Assembly: GCA_035541475.1 (NCBI GenBank)
Contig: DATKND010000054.1
Coordinates: 1-64,000, forward strand
Direction of reading: 5' to 3'
DNA from: DASUFZ01 sp035541475
GTDB taxonomy: Bacteria; Myxococcota_A; UBA9160; SMWR01
DNA length: 64,000 nt
The notes below the pieces were generated by a model, which saw only the letters and a list, made by a program, of their open reading frames with translations, was not told the origin of the DNA and did no database searches. Of this stretch, positions 34,293 to 43,156 are shown piece by piece. Position 1 is the stretch's first letter, and every line of letters begins with the position of its first letter. A program made the translations under genes and the position numbers.

Positions 34293-34383
34293 GGCCCTTC
34301 GTCTCGAGCACCTGAGATCTCGGGACAGGGATGCGTCACATCAGCCATTTGCTTTGCGCGATGTTCTCCGGAACAGTGACGGC

Positions 34384-35010
34384 GTGAAGACGGTGCGACA
34401 CCTCGTGGTGCTGGCAGCACTGCTCGCGGCGACGTCGTGTCCCGGGTTCTCCGGCCCCGCTCTTACGCCGATCCGGGTGACCGGAACCTACGAACACCCC
34501 GGGTCGGCTCTGCGGTTTCCGGAGGCGGTTGGCAGCTTTCGCCGCGCCGATATCACACAGTTCGATCGTTCGGGCGAGAATATCGGGGTCGCTTACAACT
34601 ACGAGGAACCCGATGCCTCGGTCGCGTTCACGGTCTACGTTCGAAGACAGATCGTCGCCGAGAGCGGCGAAGTCGCGAGTCTTGGGCGTCAGTTCGTGCT
34701 CGAACGAGATGCGATCCGTCAATATCACGGGAATGCATCGGAGGACTGGTCGCTGGAGGTCGAGTTCCTGGATTCGGACCGAACGCTTCCCGGGTACGCA
34801 GCCGGGTTTCACTACAGCCAGCCCTTCAATTTCTCGAACCAGGACGTCATCTCGTTTCTCTACCTGTTCGATCGCGACGGATGGGTCGTCAAATACAGAG
34901 TCACGTACGCCGAACGGCAGTCTTCCGCCGAGCACGTATTCGCGGATTTCCTGAAGGTGGCGCCGTGGGGAAGGTGCACGGACTACCGCTGCACCTGGGA
35001 GCGGCTGTGA
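34384..35010 (+). CDS. Hypothetical lipoprotein
   Basis: About 208 residues. GTG 34384 (KTVRHLVVLAALLAATSC) gives a clean lipoprotein signal with Cys near residue 19; an ATG at 34354 adds ten residues before it. The mature part is a beta-rich domain (FPEAVGSFRRADITQFD, VAFTVYVRR, GYAAGFHYSQPFNFSNQDV). It ends with two cysteines (GRCTDYRCTWERL). No family is recognised. Confidence 0.65.
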   Translation: MKTVRHLVVLAALLAATSCPGFSGPALTPIRVTGTYEHPGSALRFPEAVGSFRRADITQFDRSGENIGVAYNYEEPDASVAFTVYVRRQIVAESGEVASLGRQFVLERDAIRQYHGNASEDWSLEVEFLDSDRTLPGYAAGFHYSQPFNFSNQDVISFLYLFDRDGWVVKYRVTYAERQSSAEHVFADFLKVAPWGRCTDYRCTWERL

Positions 35011-35025
35011 GCCGGGGAGCACGCA

Positions 35026-36573
35026 TCACCGCAACGCCGCGTCCATCTCCCGCGCGACCTCCGCGGGCGAGCGGCCGCCGGCGTCGACCTCGAGGTTGGC
35101 GCGGCGCATGGTGTCGGCGTCGATCGCGTGGTCGAGCTTCGAGAGCGACTGGATCAGCTCCGGACGCTCGCGCGCGAGGCGCGGGCTCGCGAGCAGGATC
35201 GCGTCGTAGGGCGGGATCACACCGCGGTCGTCCTCGAGCACGACGAGGCGATTCGCGGCGATGCGGCCGTCGGTCGAGAACGCGCTGATCACGTCGACCT
35301 GGTCCTGCGCGATCGCCTGCACCATCAGCGCCGGGTCCATGCTGCGCTCCTCGCGGAAGCGCAGGCCGTAGCGATCGCGCAGCGCGAGCCACTCGGGGCG
35401 CTGGAGGAACTCGTAGTCGCTGCCGAGCGCGAGCTCCGGAGCGACGCGCGCGAGATCCGAGATGCGCGCGATGCCGCGCGCGCGGGCGTCGTCCTCGCGC
35501 ATCGCCAGTGCATACGTGTTCTCGAAGCCGAGCGCGCACACCACGCGGACGCCGTGCTCGTCCGCGAGGTAGCGCGTCACCTCCGCGAGCATGGCCTCGC
35601 GGCGCGGCGGCAACACATCGCGGTGCATGACGTTGGCCCACAAGGTCCCCGTGTAGTCGACGAAGAGATCGATCTCGCCGCCTCGCAGCGCGTCGAACCC
35701 GACCGTCGAGCCGAGCGACGGCACGAGCCGCGGCGTGAAGCCCGCCGCCGCGACGCGGCGCGCGAGCAGCTCGGCGAGCACGTACTGCTCCGTGAAGACC
35801 TTCGAGCCGATCGCGACCTCGCGCGCGCGGTCGCCGCGCGAGAAGCCGAACGAGACGGCCGTCGCGATCGCGAGGAGCGCCAGCGCCGCGGACGCCGCCG
35901 CGATCGGCGCCGCGCGGCGGGTGCGAAGCCCGCGCTCGAGCAATCGGATCGACGCGTCGAGCCCGAGTGCCAGCGCGGCCGAGGCGACGCAGCCAACGAG
36001 CACGGCCGTATCGTTGCGCGTGGCAAGCCCGCTGAAGATGAAGTTCCCGAGGCTGGTCGCGCCGACCGGTGTCGACAGAGTCGCGGTTCCCACGACCCAC
36101 ACCGCGGAGGTGCGCACGCCCGCGACGATCACGGGCAGCGCGAGCGGCAGCTCGACGCGAAGCAGGCGCTGTCGCCGAGTCATGCCGACCGCGCGCGCTG
36201 CCTCGATCACGGAGGGATCGACGCCGTGCAGACCCGCGACGGTGTTGCGGAGGATCGGCAGCACCGAGTATATCGAGAGCGCGAGCAGCGCCGGGAGATA
36301 GCCGATGCCGCGCAGCGGAATTCCGAAGCGCGCGAGCAGAGCGCCCGCCGCCGCGAGCAGCGGCACCGCGATCGCGAGGAGTGCGAGCGACGGGATCGTC
36401 TGGAGCGCAGACGCCACGCCGAGCGCGCCCGGCTCGAGGCGGGGCCGGCGCGCGAGCGCGATGCCGAGCGGAATCGAGACGCCGATCCCGATCGCGAGCG
36501 CGACCAGCGAGAGCTGGAGGTGCGCGATCGCGTAGCCCGGCAGCAGCGCGAGCTGCTGGCGCAACGCGGTCAA
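35026..36573 (-). CDS. Osmoprotectant ABC transporter permease fused to substrate-binding domain (OpuC type)
   Basis: A 515-residue fusion. Residues 1-210 or so are a six-helix permease with the EAA loop in VIEAARAVGMTRRQRLLRVELPLALPVI and TLSTPVGATSLGNFIF. A further membrane helix (LALLAIATAVSFGF) leads to the periplasmic glycine-betaine/choline-binding domain: VAIGSKVFTEQYVLAELL, DYTGTLW, ALGSDYEFLQRPEW, STDGRIAANRLVVLEDDRGVIPPYDAILL. The start is TTG 36573, overlapping the ATPase stop (TTGA). It should import compatible solutes with the adjacent ATPase. Confidence 0.92.
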   Translation of the reverse strand: MTALRQQLALLPGYAIAHLQLSLVALAIGIGVSIPLGIALARRPRLEPGALGVASALQTIPSLALLAIAVPLLAAAGALLARFGIPLRGIGYLPALLALSIYSVLPILRNTVAGLHGVDPSVIEAARAVGMTRRQRLLRVELPLALPVIVAGVRTSAVWVVGTATLSTPVGATSLGNFIFSGLATRNDTAVLVGCVASAALALGLDASIRLLERGLRTRRAAPIAAASAALALLAIATAVSFGFSRGDRAREVAIGSKVFTEQYVLAELLARRVAAAGFTPRLVPSLGSTVGFDALRGGEIDLFVDYTGTLWANVMHRDVLPPRREAMLAEVTRYLADEHGVRVVCALGFENTYALAMREDDARARGIARISDLARVAPELALGSDYEFLQRPEWLALRDRYGLRFREERSMDPALMVQAIAQDQVDVISAFSTDGRIAANRLVVLEDDRGVIPPYDAILLASPRLARERPELIQSLSKLDHAIDADTMRRANLEVDAGGRSPAEVAREMDAALR

Positions 36574-37337
36574 GCGCCACCGGGGGCGAGCAGCGCGTCG
36601 ACCGCCGCGGCCTGGCGCCGCGGCGTGGCGAAGAGCTCCGTCACGAGCGCATCGGCGGGGCTCCGCATCAGCTCCGCCGGCGCGCCGACTTGCACGAGGC
36701 GCCCGGCGTCGAGCACCGCGATCCGGTCCGCGAGCAGCAGCGCCTCGACCAGATCGTGCGTCACGAAGAGCACGGTGAGTCCGAGCTCGCGCCGGATGCG
36801 CGCGAAGGTCTGCTGGAGCCGGTCGCGCGTCGGCGGGTCGAGCGCGGCGAAAGGCTCGTCGAGCAGCAGCACCTCCGGCTCGGCCGCGAGCGCGCGCGCG
36901 AGCCCGACGCGCTGCGCCTGACCGCCGGAGAGCTCTTGCGGGCGGCGGTCCCGAAATAGGTCCGGCTCGAGCTCGAGCTGCGCGAGCAGCGCGTCGACGC
37001 GCGCGCGGATCCGCGACGCATCCCAGCCGAGGAGCTGCGGCGTGATCGCGACGTTCTCCGCGACGCTCATGTGCGGGAAGAGACCGACGTGCTGGAAGGC
37101 ATAGCCGATCCGCCGTCGCAGGCTCGGGCCGTCGAGCTCCCGCGTGTCGCGACCGCGCAGCCGCACGCGGCCCTCGCTCGGCGCGATCAGCCGGTTCACC
37201 ATCTTGAGCGTCGTCGTCTTGCCGGAGCCCGAGCCACCGCATAACACGAGCAGCTCGCCCGTCTCGACGCGCAGGTCTAGCGGACCGACGACCGTGCGCT
37301 CGCCGTAGCGTTTGCCGAGCCGCTCGAGCTCGATCAC
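36570..37337 (-). CDS. Osmoprotectant ABC transporter ATP-binding protein
   Basis: A 255-residue ABC ATPase of the OpuBA/ProV branch. It has Walker A GGSGSGKTT, Q-loop FQHVGLFPHM, signature LSGGQAQRVGLARAL, Walker B LLLDEPF and the H-loop VTHDLVEAL. It lacks the C-terminal CBS domains of ProV. The GTG start overlaps the glycosyltransferase stop. Partner permease is the next gene. Confidence 0.93.
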   Translation of the reverse strand: MIELERLGKRYGERTVVGPLDLRVETGELLVLCGGSGSGKTTTLKMVNRLIAPSEGRVRLRGRDTRELDGPSLRRRIGYAFQHVGLFPHMSVAENVAITPQLLGWDASRIRARVDALLAQLELEPDLFRDRRPQELSGGQAQRVGLARALAAEPEVLLLDEPFAALDPPTRDRLQQTFARIRRELGLTVLFVTHDLVEALLLADRIAVLDAGRLVQVGAPAELMRSPADALVTELFATPRRQAAAVDALLAPGGA

Positions 37338-38098
37338 GCGCGCGCCCGCGCGAAGAGCTTCGCGTACTTCATCCACGCGTAGTGCGCGGTGAGGCCCGCG
37401 AGCAGAAAGCCCCGCCAGCCGTCGAGGCAGCCGCGCCGCCACAGATAGAAGTCGAGGAAGCGAAGGGGAGGGCGCAGCAGCAGGTCGTGCGCGTGCGCGC
37501 GGCGACCGTCGGCGAAGAGCTGCTCGGCCATGAGGGTCGTGTAGCGGTCGATCGTGGCGAGGTGCTCGGCGAAGTCCCGATACGGCTCGTGGAGCAGATC
37601 GCTCGCGAGGCGTCGCGTCGCGCCCTCGACCTCGACGCGGTCGTGCGGATCGCGGCCGCCCCAGCGCCCGCGGCGGCGATCGAAGAGGCGGAGCTTCCAG
37701 TCCGGATACCAGGTGCCGTGGCGGATCTCGCGGCCGAGGTAGCGCGAGAGACGCGGAAAAGCGTAGCCGGCGCAGCCGTCGAAGCCGGCGTCGCGCAGCC
37801 GCGCGATCTCGCCCGCGAGCGCGGGCGACACGCGCTCGTCGGCGTCGAGGCACAGCACCCAGTCGTGTCGCGCCGTACGGATCGCGAACTCCTTCTGCGC
37901 GACGTGCCCGGGCCAGTCGCGCTCGACCACGCGCGCGCCGCGCGCCGCGGCGAGCTCGCGCGTGCGATCGCGCGAGTGCGAGTCGACGACCAGGATCTCG
38001 TCGCAGAAGGCGAGCGAGTCGAGGCAGGCCGGCAGCCGGTCCTCCTCGTCGCGAGCGACGATGCAGGCGCTGATCGCCGGCCGCGTCGCGGAGTCCAC
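37334..38098 (-). CDS. Family 2 glycosyltransferase (WaaE/KdtX-like)
   Basis: A 254-residue GT2 enzyme of the lipopolysaccharide-core glucosyltransferase type. It has ISACIVARDEEDRLPACLDSL, the DEILVVDSHSRDRT strand, CLDADERVSP (DxD metal site), KLRLFDRRRGRW and the basic membrane-associated tail FLDFYLWRRGCLDGWRGFLLA. GTG 38098 is the likely start. Its stop overlaps the ABC ATPase start (GTGA), an unexpected pairing of a surface-sugar enzyme with an osmolyte importer. Confidence 0.87.
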   Translation of the reverse strand: MDSATRPAISACIVARDEEDRLPACLDSLAFCDEILVVDSHSRDRTRELAAARGARVVERDWPGHVAQKEFAIRTARHDWVLCLDADERVSPALAGEIARLRDAGFDGCAGYAFPRLSRYLGREIRHGTWYPDWKLRLFDRRRGRWGGRDPHDRVEVEGATRRLASDLLHEPYRDFAEHLATIDRYTTLMAEQLFADGRRAHAHDLLLRPPLRFLDFYLWRRGCLDGWRGFLLAGLTAHYAWMKYAKLFARARA

Positions 38099-38115
38099 CG
38101 GCAGGCGCCGCCCGG

Positions 38116-38598
38116 CTACGACTTCGCCCCGAGCAGCGCGTCGAGCCTGGGCCAGTCGATCGAGTGCTGCGCCGCGAAGGCGCGCAGCAGGAGGTCGCGG
38201 TCGGGGTCGTCGTCCTTCGCGAGGAACTTCTCCACCGCGCCCTTCAGCTTCTTCTCGGCGGGCTCCGCGGGCGCGTCCTCCTCGAGCGAGCCCTCCTTGT
38301 GGGCGAGCCCGATCCCATCGAGCCACTCGACCAGCAGCTCCTTGCGGCACTCGAGGAAGTAGATCGCGAGGAGCTCGTCGGCGACCGGGTTCGCCGCCAC
38401 CTTCGCGAAGGTCCGGCGCACCGCCTCGGCCCGCTTCTCGAAGGGCTGATTGCGCAGGTACACGGGCCGCGCCTTCATCACGACGGCCGCCGCGTCGACC
38501 GCCTGGCGGAACATCGCCGGCGCCTGCTTCTGCAATCCGCGCATCACCGCGACCGCGCGCTCGGGCGTCATGGCGGCGAACACCTGGTACGAGCGCAT
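38116..38598 (-). CDS. Conserved-looking hypothetical helical protein
   Basis: A 160-residue cytosolic, mostly helical and charged protein with no recognised domain. Features are an N-terminal helix (TPERAVAVMRGLQKQAPAMF), a central EKRAEAVRRTFAKVAANPVADELLAIYFLE segment and an acidic linker (KEGSLEEDAPAEPAEKK). It lies 17 bases upstream of the glycosyltransferase on the same strand and 47 bases downstream of the S9 peptidase. Confidence 0.7.
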   Translation of the reverse strand: MRSYQVFAAMTPERAVAVMRGLQKQAPAMFRQAVDAAAVVMKARPVYLRNQPFEKRAEAVRRTFAKVAANPVADELLAIYFLECRKELLVEWLDGIGLAHKEGSLEEDAPAEPAEKKLKGAVEKFLAKDDDPDRDLLLRAFAAQHSIDWPRLDALLGAKS

Positions 38599-38645
38599 GC
38601 GGGCCCTCCGGAGCGCCGTAGTTTGGGGCGCGGCGCGCGGAGCCG

Positions 38646-40712
38646 CTAGGGGCGCGCGCCCGTGTCCGCCTGCGGTGCAGCGCTCGACGCGGTCTGTGCG
38701 CGCGGGCCGAGCAGGTGGCGCTCGAAGAAGGACGCGAGCTTCGTGTAGAAGTCGATCGCGTTGCGCTCGTCGATGAAGCCGTGGACCTCGTCCGCGTAGA
38801 GAACGGACTCGACCTCGTGGCCGGACTTTTCGAGCGCGTCGATCATGTGGTTCGCCTGGTTCACGTGCACGATCGGATCCTGGGTGCCGTGGGCGATCAG
38901 GACCGGCGCGCGGATCCGGTCGGCGTGGCGCGCGGGCGAGACAGCCGCGAGCTGGTCGCGGTCCCTCCAGCTGTCGCCGACGGTGGGCGTGTTGAAATCC
39001 GAGCACGCGTACGCGGCCTCGTTGTCGAGCATCTCGATGATGTCGCTCACTCCCGCGAGGCTCGCGCCCGCCTGGAAGAGCTCCGGTGTCTTGACCAGCG
39101 CCATCAGCGCCGCGTAGCCGCCGTAGCTCGCGCCGTAGATGCCGAGGCGTTGAGGGTCCGCGATGCCCTGCGCGATCGCCCACTGCGCCGCGTCCGTGAT
39201 GTCGTCCTGCATCGCGAGTCCCCACTGGCGGTAGCCGGCCACACGGTGATGCGTGCCGTAGCCGGTCGAGCCGCGGAAGTTGACCTGGAGCACCGCGAAG
39301 CCGCGGCTGGCGAGGAACTGCACCTCGGGGTCCCAGCCCCAGACGTCGCGCGAGCTCGGACCGCCGTGCGGGTGGAGGATCGTTGGCAACGGACCGGGCG
39401 GCGCGTTCCGCGGGCGCGTCAGATAGCCATGCATCGTGAGGCCGTCGCGCGCCTGGAAGGAGATCGCCTTCATCGGCGACATCGCGTCCGCGTGCAGGTC
39501 GGGGTAGGCGTCGAAGAACGGGTGCAAGGTGTGATTCGCGCGGTCGTAGAAGAAATAACGAGGTGCCACGACGTCGGAAGACGCGACCACGAGAGCCACG
39601 CGCTCGTCGCGGTCCATGTCGACGATCTCGTTCCAGGTGCCGGGCAGCGCCGCGTCGATCGCGGCCTGCTCGCGCGCCATGGCCTGATCGAAGAAATACC
39701 AATGCGGTCGATCCGTCGTGTACCGGACCGCGATCAGGTGGCCGTCGCGCTGCGAGGTCCAGATGCAGCAATCGAGGTCCACCTCGGGGTGCGCATACAC
39801 GAGAGGACCCATCGCGCGGTGCGCGAGATCGTAGGTGTAGAGCCCTCGCAAATCTCCGTCTCTGTTCGACCACACGTAGATCTGATCGGGTCGCTCGCTG
39901 AAGGCCGCGAACTCGAAGCCCGGCTCGTGGAAAGCGTCGTAGCGGACGATCTCCTCGAAGCGATCGCTCGGGCTCAGCCGCGCGACGGTGAAGAGCTGCG
40001 TGCCGGTGCGCGAGACGCCGCTGCCGACGAGCACTTGGCCCAGGTAGTTCGCGTGCCAGCGCCGCATGTCGAGCTGGGCGCGCGCCTCGGTCTCCAGGCT
40101 GCCGCTGTCGAGGTTCACGCGGCGCGCGCTGACGCCATTCTGATCGGGCTGCCACCAGTTGAGCAGGATGTGATCGGGGTCGTCCGGCAGGCGCCACGCG
40201 ATCACGTCGTCCTGGTAGTTCGAGTACGCCTGGAACGGCCACTTCTTGCCGAGGTAGCTCACGCGGCCGGACCGCAGATCGACCACCATGAGCCGCGTCT
40301 GCCGCGCGCGCACGCCGATTGGCCCCATGAGCTGCGGGCTCTCGAGGCTCACGACGATGCGCTGGTCGCCGCCCCAGCCGAGCGCGCGGATATCCGTGCT
40401 GCCTCGGTACTCCGTCCGCTCGAGCTTGCCGACGGGCTTGATGTCGCGTCCCGCGACGGGTCGCACGAACACGACCTCGATGCCGCCACGCTCGATGATC
40501 CCGGCGAGGTTCTTGCCGTCGGGCGAGAGCGCGGGATGCTCGACGAGCGGCGAGCGGAAGAAGGCGGCGGCCGTCGGCCGACCCTGCTCGTCGAAGGGAG
40601 CGGTCGAGACGTGCTGCCTCGCCGCGAGAACTTCCGTACGGCAATCGGAGATCGCGGTGCATACCGCCGCGAGCAAGAGAACAGCAATCCGCCTTCCCAG
40701 AGCGGCCCGCAT
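38646..40712 (-). CDS. Secreted S9-family (prolyl oligopeptidase-like) peptidase
   Basis: A 688-residue serine hydrolase with an N-terminal signal (RRIAVLLLAAVCTAIS). A beta-propeller of about 60-430 residues carries PALSPDGKNLAG and several W/Y blades. The C-terminal alpha/beta-hydrolase has LHPHGGPSSRDVWGW and nucleophile Ser in IYGASYGGYAALMA. Asp is in IAHGTQDPIVHVNQ and His in ADEVHGFIDERN. This resembles dipeptidyl/acylaminoacyl peptidases that cut short peptides in the periplasm. Confidence 0.92.
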   Translation of the reverse strand: MRAALGRRIAVLLLAAVCTAISDCRTEVLAARQHVSTAPFDEQGRPTAAAFFRSPLVEHPALSPDGKNLAGIIERGGIEVVFVRPVAGRDIKPVGKLERTEYRGSTDIRALGWGGDQRIVVSLESPQLMGPIGVRARQTRLMVVDLRSGRVSYLGKKWPFQAYSNYQDDVIAWRLPDDPDHILLNWWQPDQNGVSARRVNLDSGSLETEARAQLDMRRWHANYLGQVLVGSGVSRTGTQLFTVARLSPSDRFEEIVRYDAFHEPGFEFAAFSERPDQIYVWSNRDGDLRGLYTYDLAHRAMGPLVYAHPEVDLDCCIWTSQRDGHLIAVRYTTDRPHWYFFDQAMAREQAAIDAALPGTWNEIVDMDRDERVALVVASSDVVAPRYFFYDRANHTLHPFFDAYPDLHADAMSPMKAISFQARDGLTMHGYLTRPRNAPPGPLPTILHPHGGPSSRDVWGWDPEVQFLASRGFAVLQVNFRGSTGYGTHHRVAGYRQWGLAMQDDITDAAQWAIAQGIADPQRLGIYGASYGGYAALMALVKTPELFQAGASLAGVSDIIEMLDNEAAYACSDFNTPTVGDSWRDRDQLAAVSPARHADRIRAPVLIAHGTQDPIVHVNQANHMIDALEKSGHEVESVLYADEVHGFIDERNAIDFYTKLASFFERHLLGPRAQTASSAAPQADTGARP

Positions 40713-40748
40713 CGCGGGGCGCAGTCTACAGCCGCATGCGTCGGAGAC

Positions 40749-41660
40749 TCAAGCGGCGCGGCGATCCGCCCACGCCTCGCGCAGCGACCACACGACCATC
40801 AGCACCAGCAGCGCGGCGAGTGCCGAGTGGAGCGCGGTGATCTCGACGGGAATGCCGAGACGCACGTTCGCGACGCCGACCGCGACCTGCGCGAGCGCGA
40901 GCGCCGCCGCCAGCCGGAGGCTTCGTCCGACGCGCGGGTCGTCACGCAAGCGCCACGCGGACGCGCAGAGCGAGGCCAGCAGCAGGTAGCCGTTGCTGCG
41001 GTGCATGAGGTGCAGGCCGACCGGGCCGCGCCACGACGGAAACCAGAGGCCACCGTTGCAGGTCGGCCACTCGGGACAGGCCATGCCCGCGAAGCGCGAC
41101 GACACCTGCCCGCCGAGCACGAGCTGGAAGAAGAGCAGCAGCGCGACGAGCGCGAGCCAGCGGCGCGCGGCGTCCGAGGCGGGCGCACGCGGCGCGCGCT
41201 CGCGCAGCGAGGCCGAAGTAAGGAGCAACGTGGATGCGAACGCGTTGCCGGTCACGAGGTGCGCGGTGACGGTCCACGACGCGAGCAGATGCCAGACGGT
41301 CAGCGCGCCGAGCAGGATCTGGAGCATCAGCAGCGCGGCGCCCGTCGCGATACAGCGCCGTGCCGCCGCGCTCGCGCCGCGCCGCCACGCGACGATCGAG
41401 AGAGCCACGAACGCGAGCGAGACGCTGCCCGCGAGCACGCGGTGCGAGTACTCGAAGGCGATGCGCAGATCCATCTCGGGCACGAGTCGCCCGAAGCAGA
41501 GCGGCCAGTCGGGACAAGCGAGCCCCGCGGAGTGCGCGCGCACCAGCGCGCCGAGCACGATCAGGCAGACGCTCACGCCGCACAGCGCGGCGAAGCCGGT
41601 GCCGATCGCGTGCGTGTCGGCTGAGTGCGCGGCGTCACGGAAGGTCGAGGTAGCGGCCAC
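40749..41660 (-). CDS. ctaA: Heme A synthase (COX15/CtaA)
   Basis: A 303-residue membrane protein with eight predicted helices. It carries the COX15/CtaA marks: GALVRAHSAGLACPDWPLCFG (Cys pair), EYSHRVLAGSVSL (haem-ligand His), TAHLVTGNAFA, GGQVSSRFAGMACPEWPTCNGG and LHLMHRSNGYLLLASL. It oxidises haem O to haem A for cytochrome c oxidase at the inner membrane. No oxidase genes lie nearby in the window. Confidence 0.93.
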   Translation of the reverse strand: MAATSTFRDAAHSADTHAIGTGFAALCGVSVCLIVLGALVRAHSAGLACPDWPLCFGRLVPEMDLRIAFEYSHRVLAGSVSLAFVALSIVAWRRGASAAARRCIATGAALLMLQILLGALTVWHLLASWTVTAHLVTGNAFASTLLLTSASLRERAPRAPASDAARRWLALVALLLFFQLVLGGQVSSRFAGMACPEWPTCNGGLWFPSWRGPVGLHLMHRSNGYLLLASLCASAWRLRDDPRVGRSLRLAAALALAQVAVGVANVRLGIPVEITALHSALAALLVLMVVWSLREAWADRRAA

Positions 41661-41756
41661 GGGGCGCAGGCTAGCGGCCCCGCGCTGGCCCTACAGCCCG
41701 AGGCGAAATTCGTCGATAGTGCATTCGTGGCCTCTCCGACCCAGAATGTCTCGACC

Positions 41757-42167
41757 ATGGACGACCCGCGCCGCCTGCGTGAGATCCTCGATCGCGCGCT
41801 CGACCTCGCCGGTCGCCACTCGCTCACCTCGGTGCTCGTCGGGATCGCCGGCCGCGAAGGGGATCGGCTCTTCCCCGAGATCGTGGCCTACGTGGAGAGC
41901 GGTCTCCGCATGGACGACTCGGTCTTCCGCATGACGCGCGAGCGCGCGGTGCTGCTGCTGACCGACGTAGACGCCGAGCAGGCCGAGAAGATCGTGCGGC
42001 GCCTGCTCGCGGAGTTCTGCGATCACTTCCCCGCCGCGCGCGAGCCCGAGGTTGCGGTCGCGAGCTTCGAGGTCGCGCCGAGCTCGATCGAGCTGACGCT
42101 CAAGCAGGTGCTGCCGCGATTGTTTCCGGGTCCGGGCGACGAGAGCCGGGGGCCCGACGAGAGCTAG
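41757..42167 (+). CDS. Hypothetical protein with a degenerate GGDEF-like fold
   Basis: About 136 residues. The stretch DSVFRMTRERAVLLLTDVDAEQAEKIVRRLL, followed by VAVASFE, has the spacing of the GGDEF fold after its active loop. The signature itself is replaced (DDSVFRM), so no cyclase activity is expected. ATG 41757 or GTG 41727 could be the start. It is divergent from ctaA and shares its 67-97 base promoter region. Confidence 0.5.
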   Translation: MDDPRRLREILDRALDLAGRHSLTSVLVGIAGREGDRLFPEIVAYVESGLRMDDSVFRMTRERAVLLLTDVDAEQAEKIVRRLLAEFCDHFPAAREPEVAVASFEVAPSSIELTLKQVLPRLFPGPGDESRGPDES

Positions 42168-42290
42168 GCGTCTCGATCGCGGTTTCGTCGCCGTGCGAGC
42201 GCGGCGAGCAGCGCGATGCCGAGTGCCCGCGGCAGGACTCGCGGCCGCCTCGATTTCCTGCGAGCCTCCTCGCGCCCCAGAGGAGCGGTC

Positions 42291-43097
42291 GTGACGAGCT
42301 TCGGAGAGTTCCTGCGAGTCGCGCTGCTCGCGATCCTCGCCGCGCTCGCGGCGCCCGTCCGCGCGGAGACTGCGAGGGCGCCGAGCGACGCGGAGGTGCG
42401 CGAGCTGACGTGGCGGCTCGAAGCGATGAACAAGCAGATCGACAACCTCGAGGCCGCGACGAACGAGGCGGTACGCCAGACGATCATGCAATGGCACTGG
42501 CTGGCCATGCAGGACTACATGGGCTGGATGCACAGCCGCTTCGGAGCCGGCGCGCCCTGGATGATGGATCCGGACTCGAGAGGAGGCCCTGGAGCATCGG
42601 CGTGCCCGATGTTAGGCGGCGACGGCGCCGCGTGGACCCTGCCCGAAGGCGTGAGCCCGAAGCAGTACGGCGAGCAGATGCGCGCGCACCTACGAACGCT
42701 GAACGACCAGATGAGCCGGATCGCCCAGACGACCGATCCCGCCGAGCGTCAACGCCTCTCGCAGGAGCACTGGCAGACCATGTACCGAGACATGCAGGGC
42801 ATGCGCGGGCTGGGCTGGATGTGGCGCGCCGGCGCGATGGGCAACGCTCCGGAACCAGGGACCGGCGAGGCGAAGCCGTTGCCGGATCCGGACTCGGCGG
42901 GCGCAAAGCTCGTCTCGCATTACTGCGTCCAGTGTCACGCGACGCCCTCGCCGACGCTGCTCACGAGCGCAGATTGGGGACACGTGGTCAACCGGATGCA
43001 CGTGCGAATCGAAGGCCGCGTTTCGCCGATCGAGACGCCGAGCGAGGAAGAGATGAAGACGATCCTCGTCTACATGAAGCAGTACGCGCAGAAGTAG
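42291..43097 (+). CDS. Exported monohaem c-type cytochrome
   Basis: 268 residues with a signal peptide (LRVALLAILAALAAPVRAET; GTG 42291, GAGGAG upstream). The middle is Met- and Trp-rich and helical (RQTIMQWHWLAMQDYMGWMHSRF, HWQTMYRDMQGMRGLGWMW), then one haem site YCVQCHATPSP with a probable Met ligand in VNRMHVRIEG. The C-terminal part resembles the small DHC-type cytochromes found in cytochrome oxidase or metal-resistance settings. The Met-rich front could bind copper, which is inference. Confidence 0.75.
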   Translation: MTSFGEFLRVALLAILAALAAPVRAETARAPSDAEVRELTWRLEAMNKQIDNLEAATNEAVRQTIMQWHWLAMQDYMGWMHSRFGAGAPWMMDPDSRGGPGASACPMLGGDGAAWTLPEGVSPKQYGEQMRAHLRTLNDQMSRIAQTTDPAERQRLSQEHWQTMYRDMQGMRGLGWMWRAGAMGNAPEPGTGEAKPLPDPDSAGAKLVSHYCVQCHATPSPTLLTSADWGHVVNRMHVRIEGRVSPIETPSEEEMKTILVYMKQYAQK

Positions 43098-43156
43098 CGC
43101 CGCCGCGCTCGGCGCCTTCTCTTCGACCTCGGCGCTCTCGCGGGCCCCGCCGAGTC

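Noticed and set aside
38715..41624. A 969-codon plus-strand open frame
   Set aside because: It lies opposite the well-supported S9 peptidase and ctaA genes, and its product is Arg/Ala/His-rich low-complexity sequence, as expected of antisense frames in high-GC DNA.
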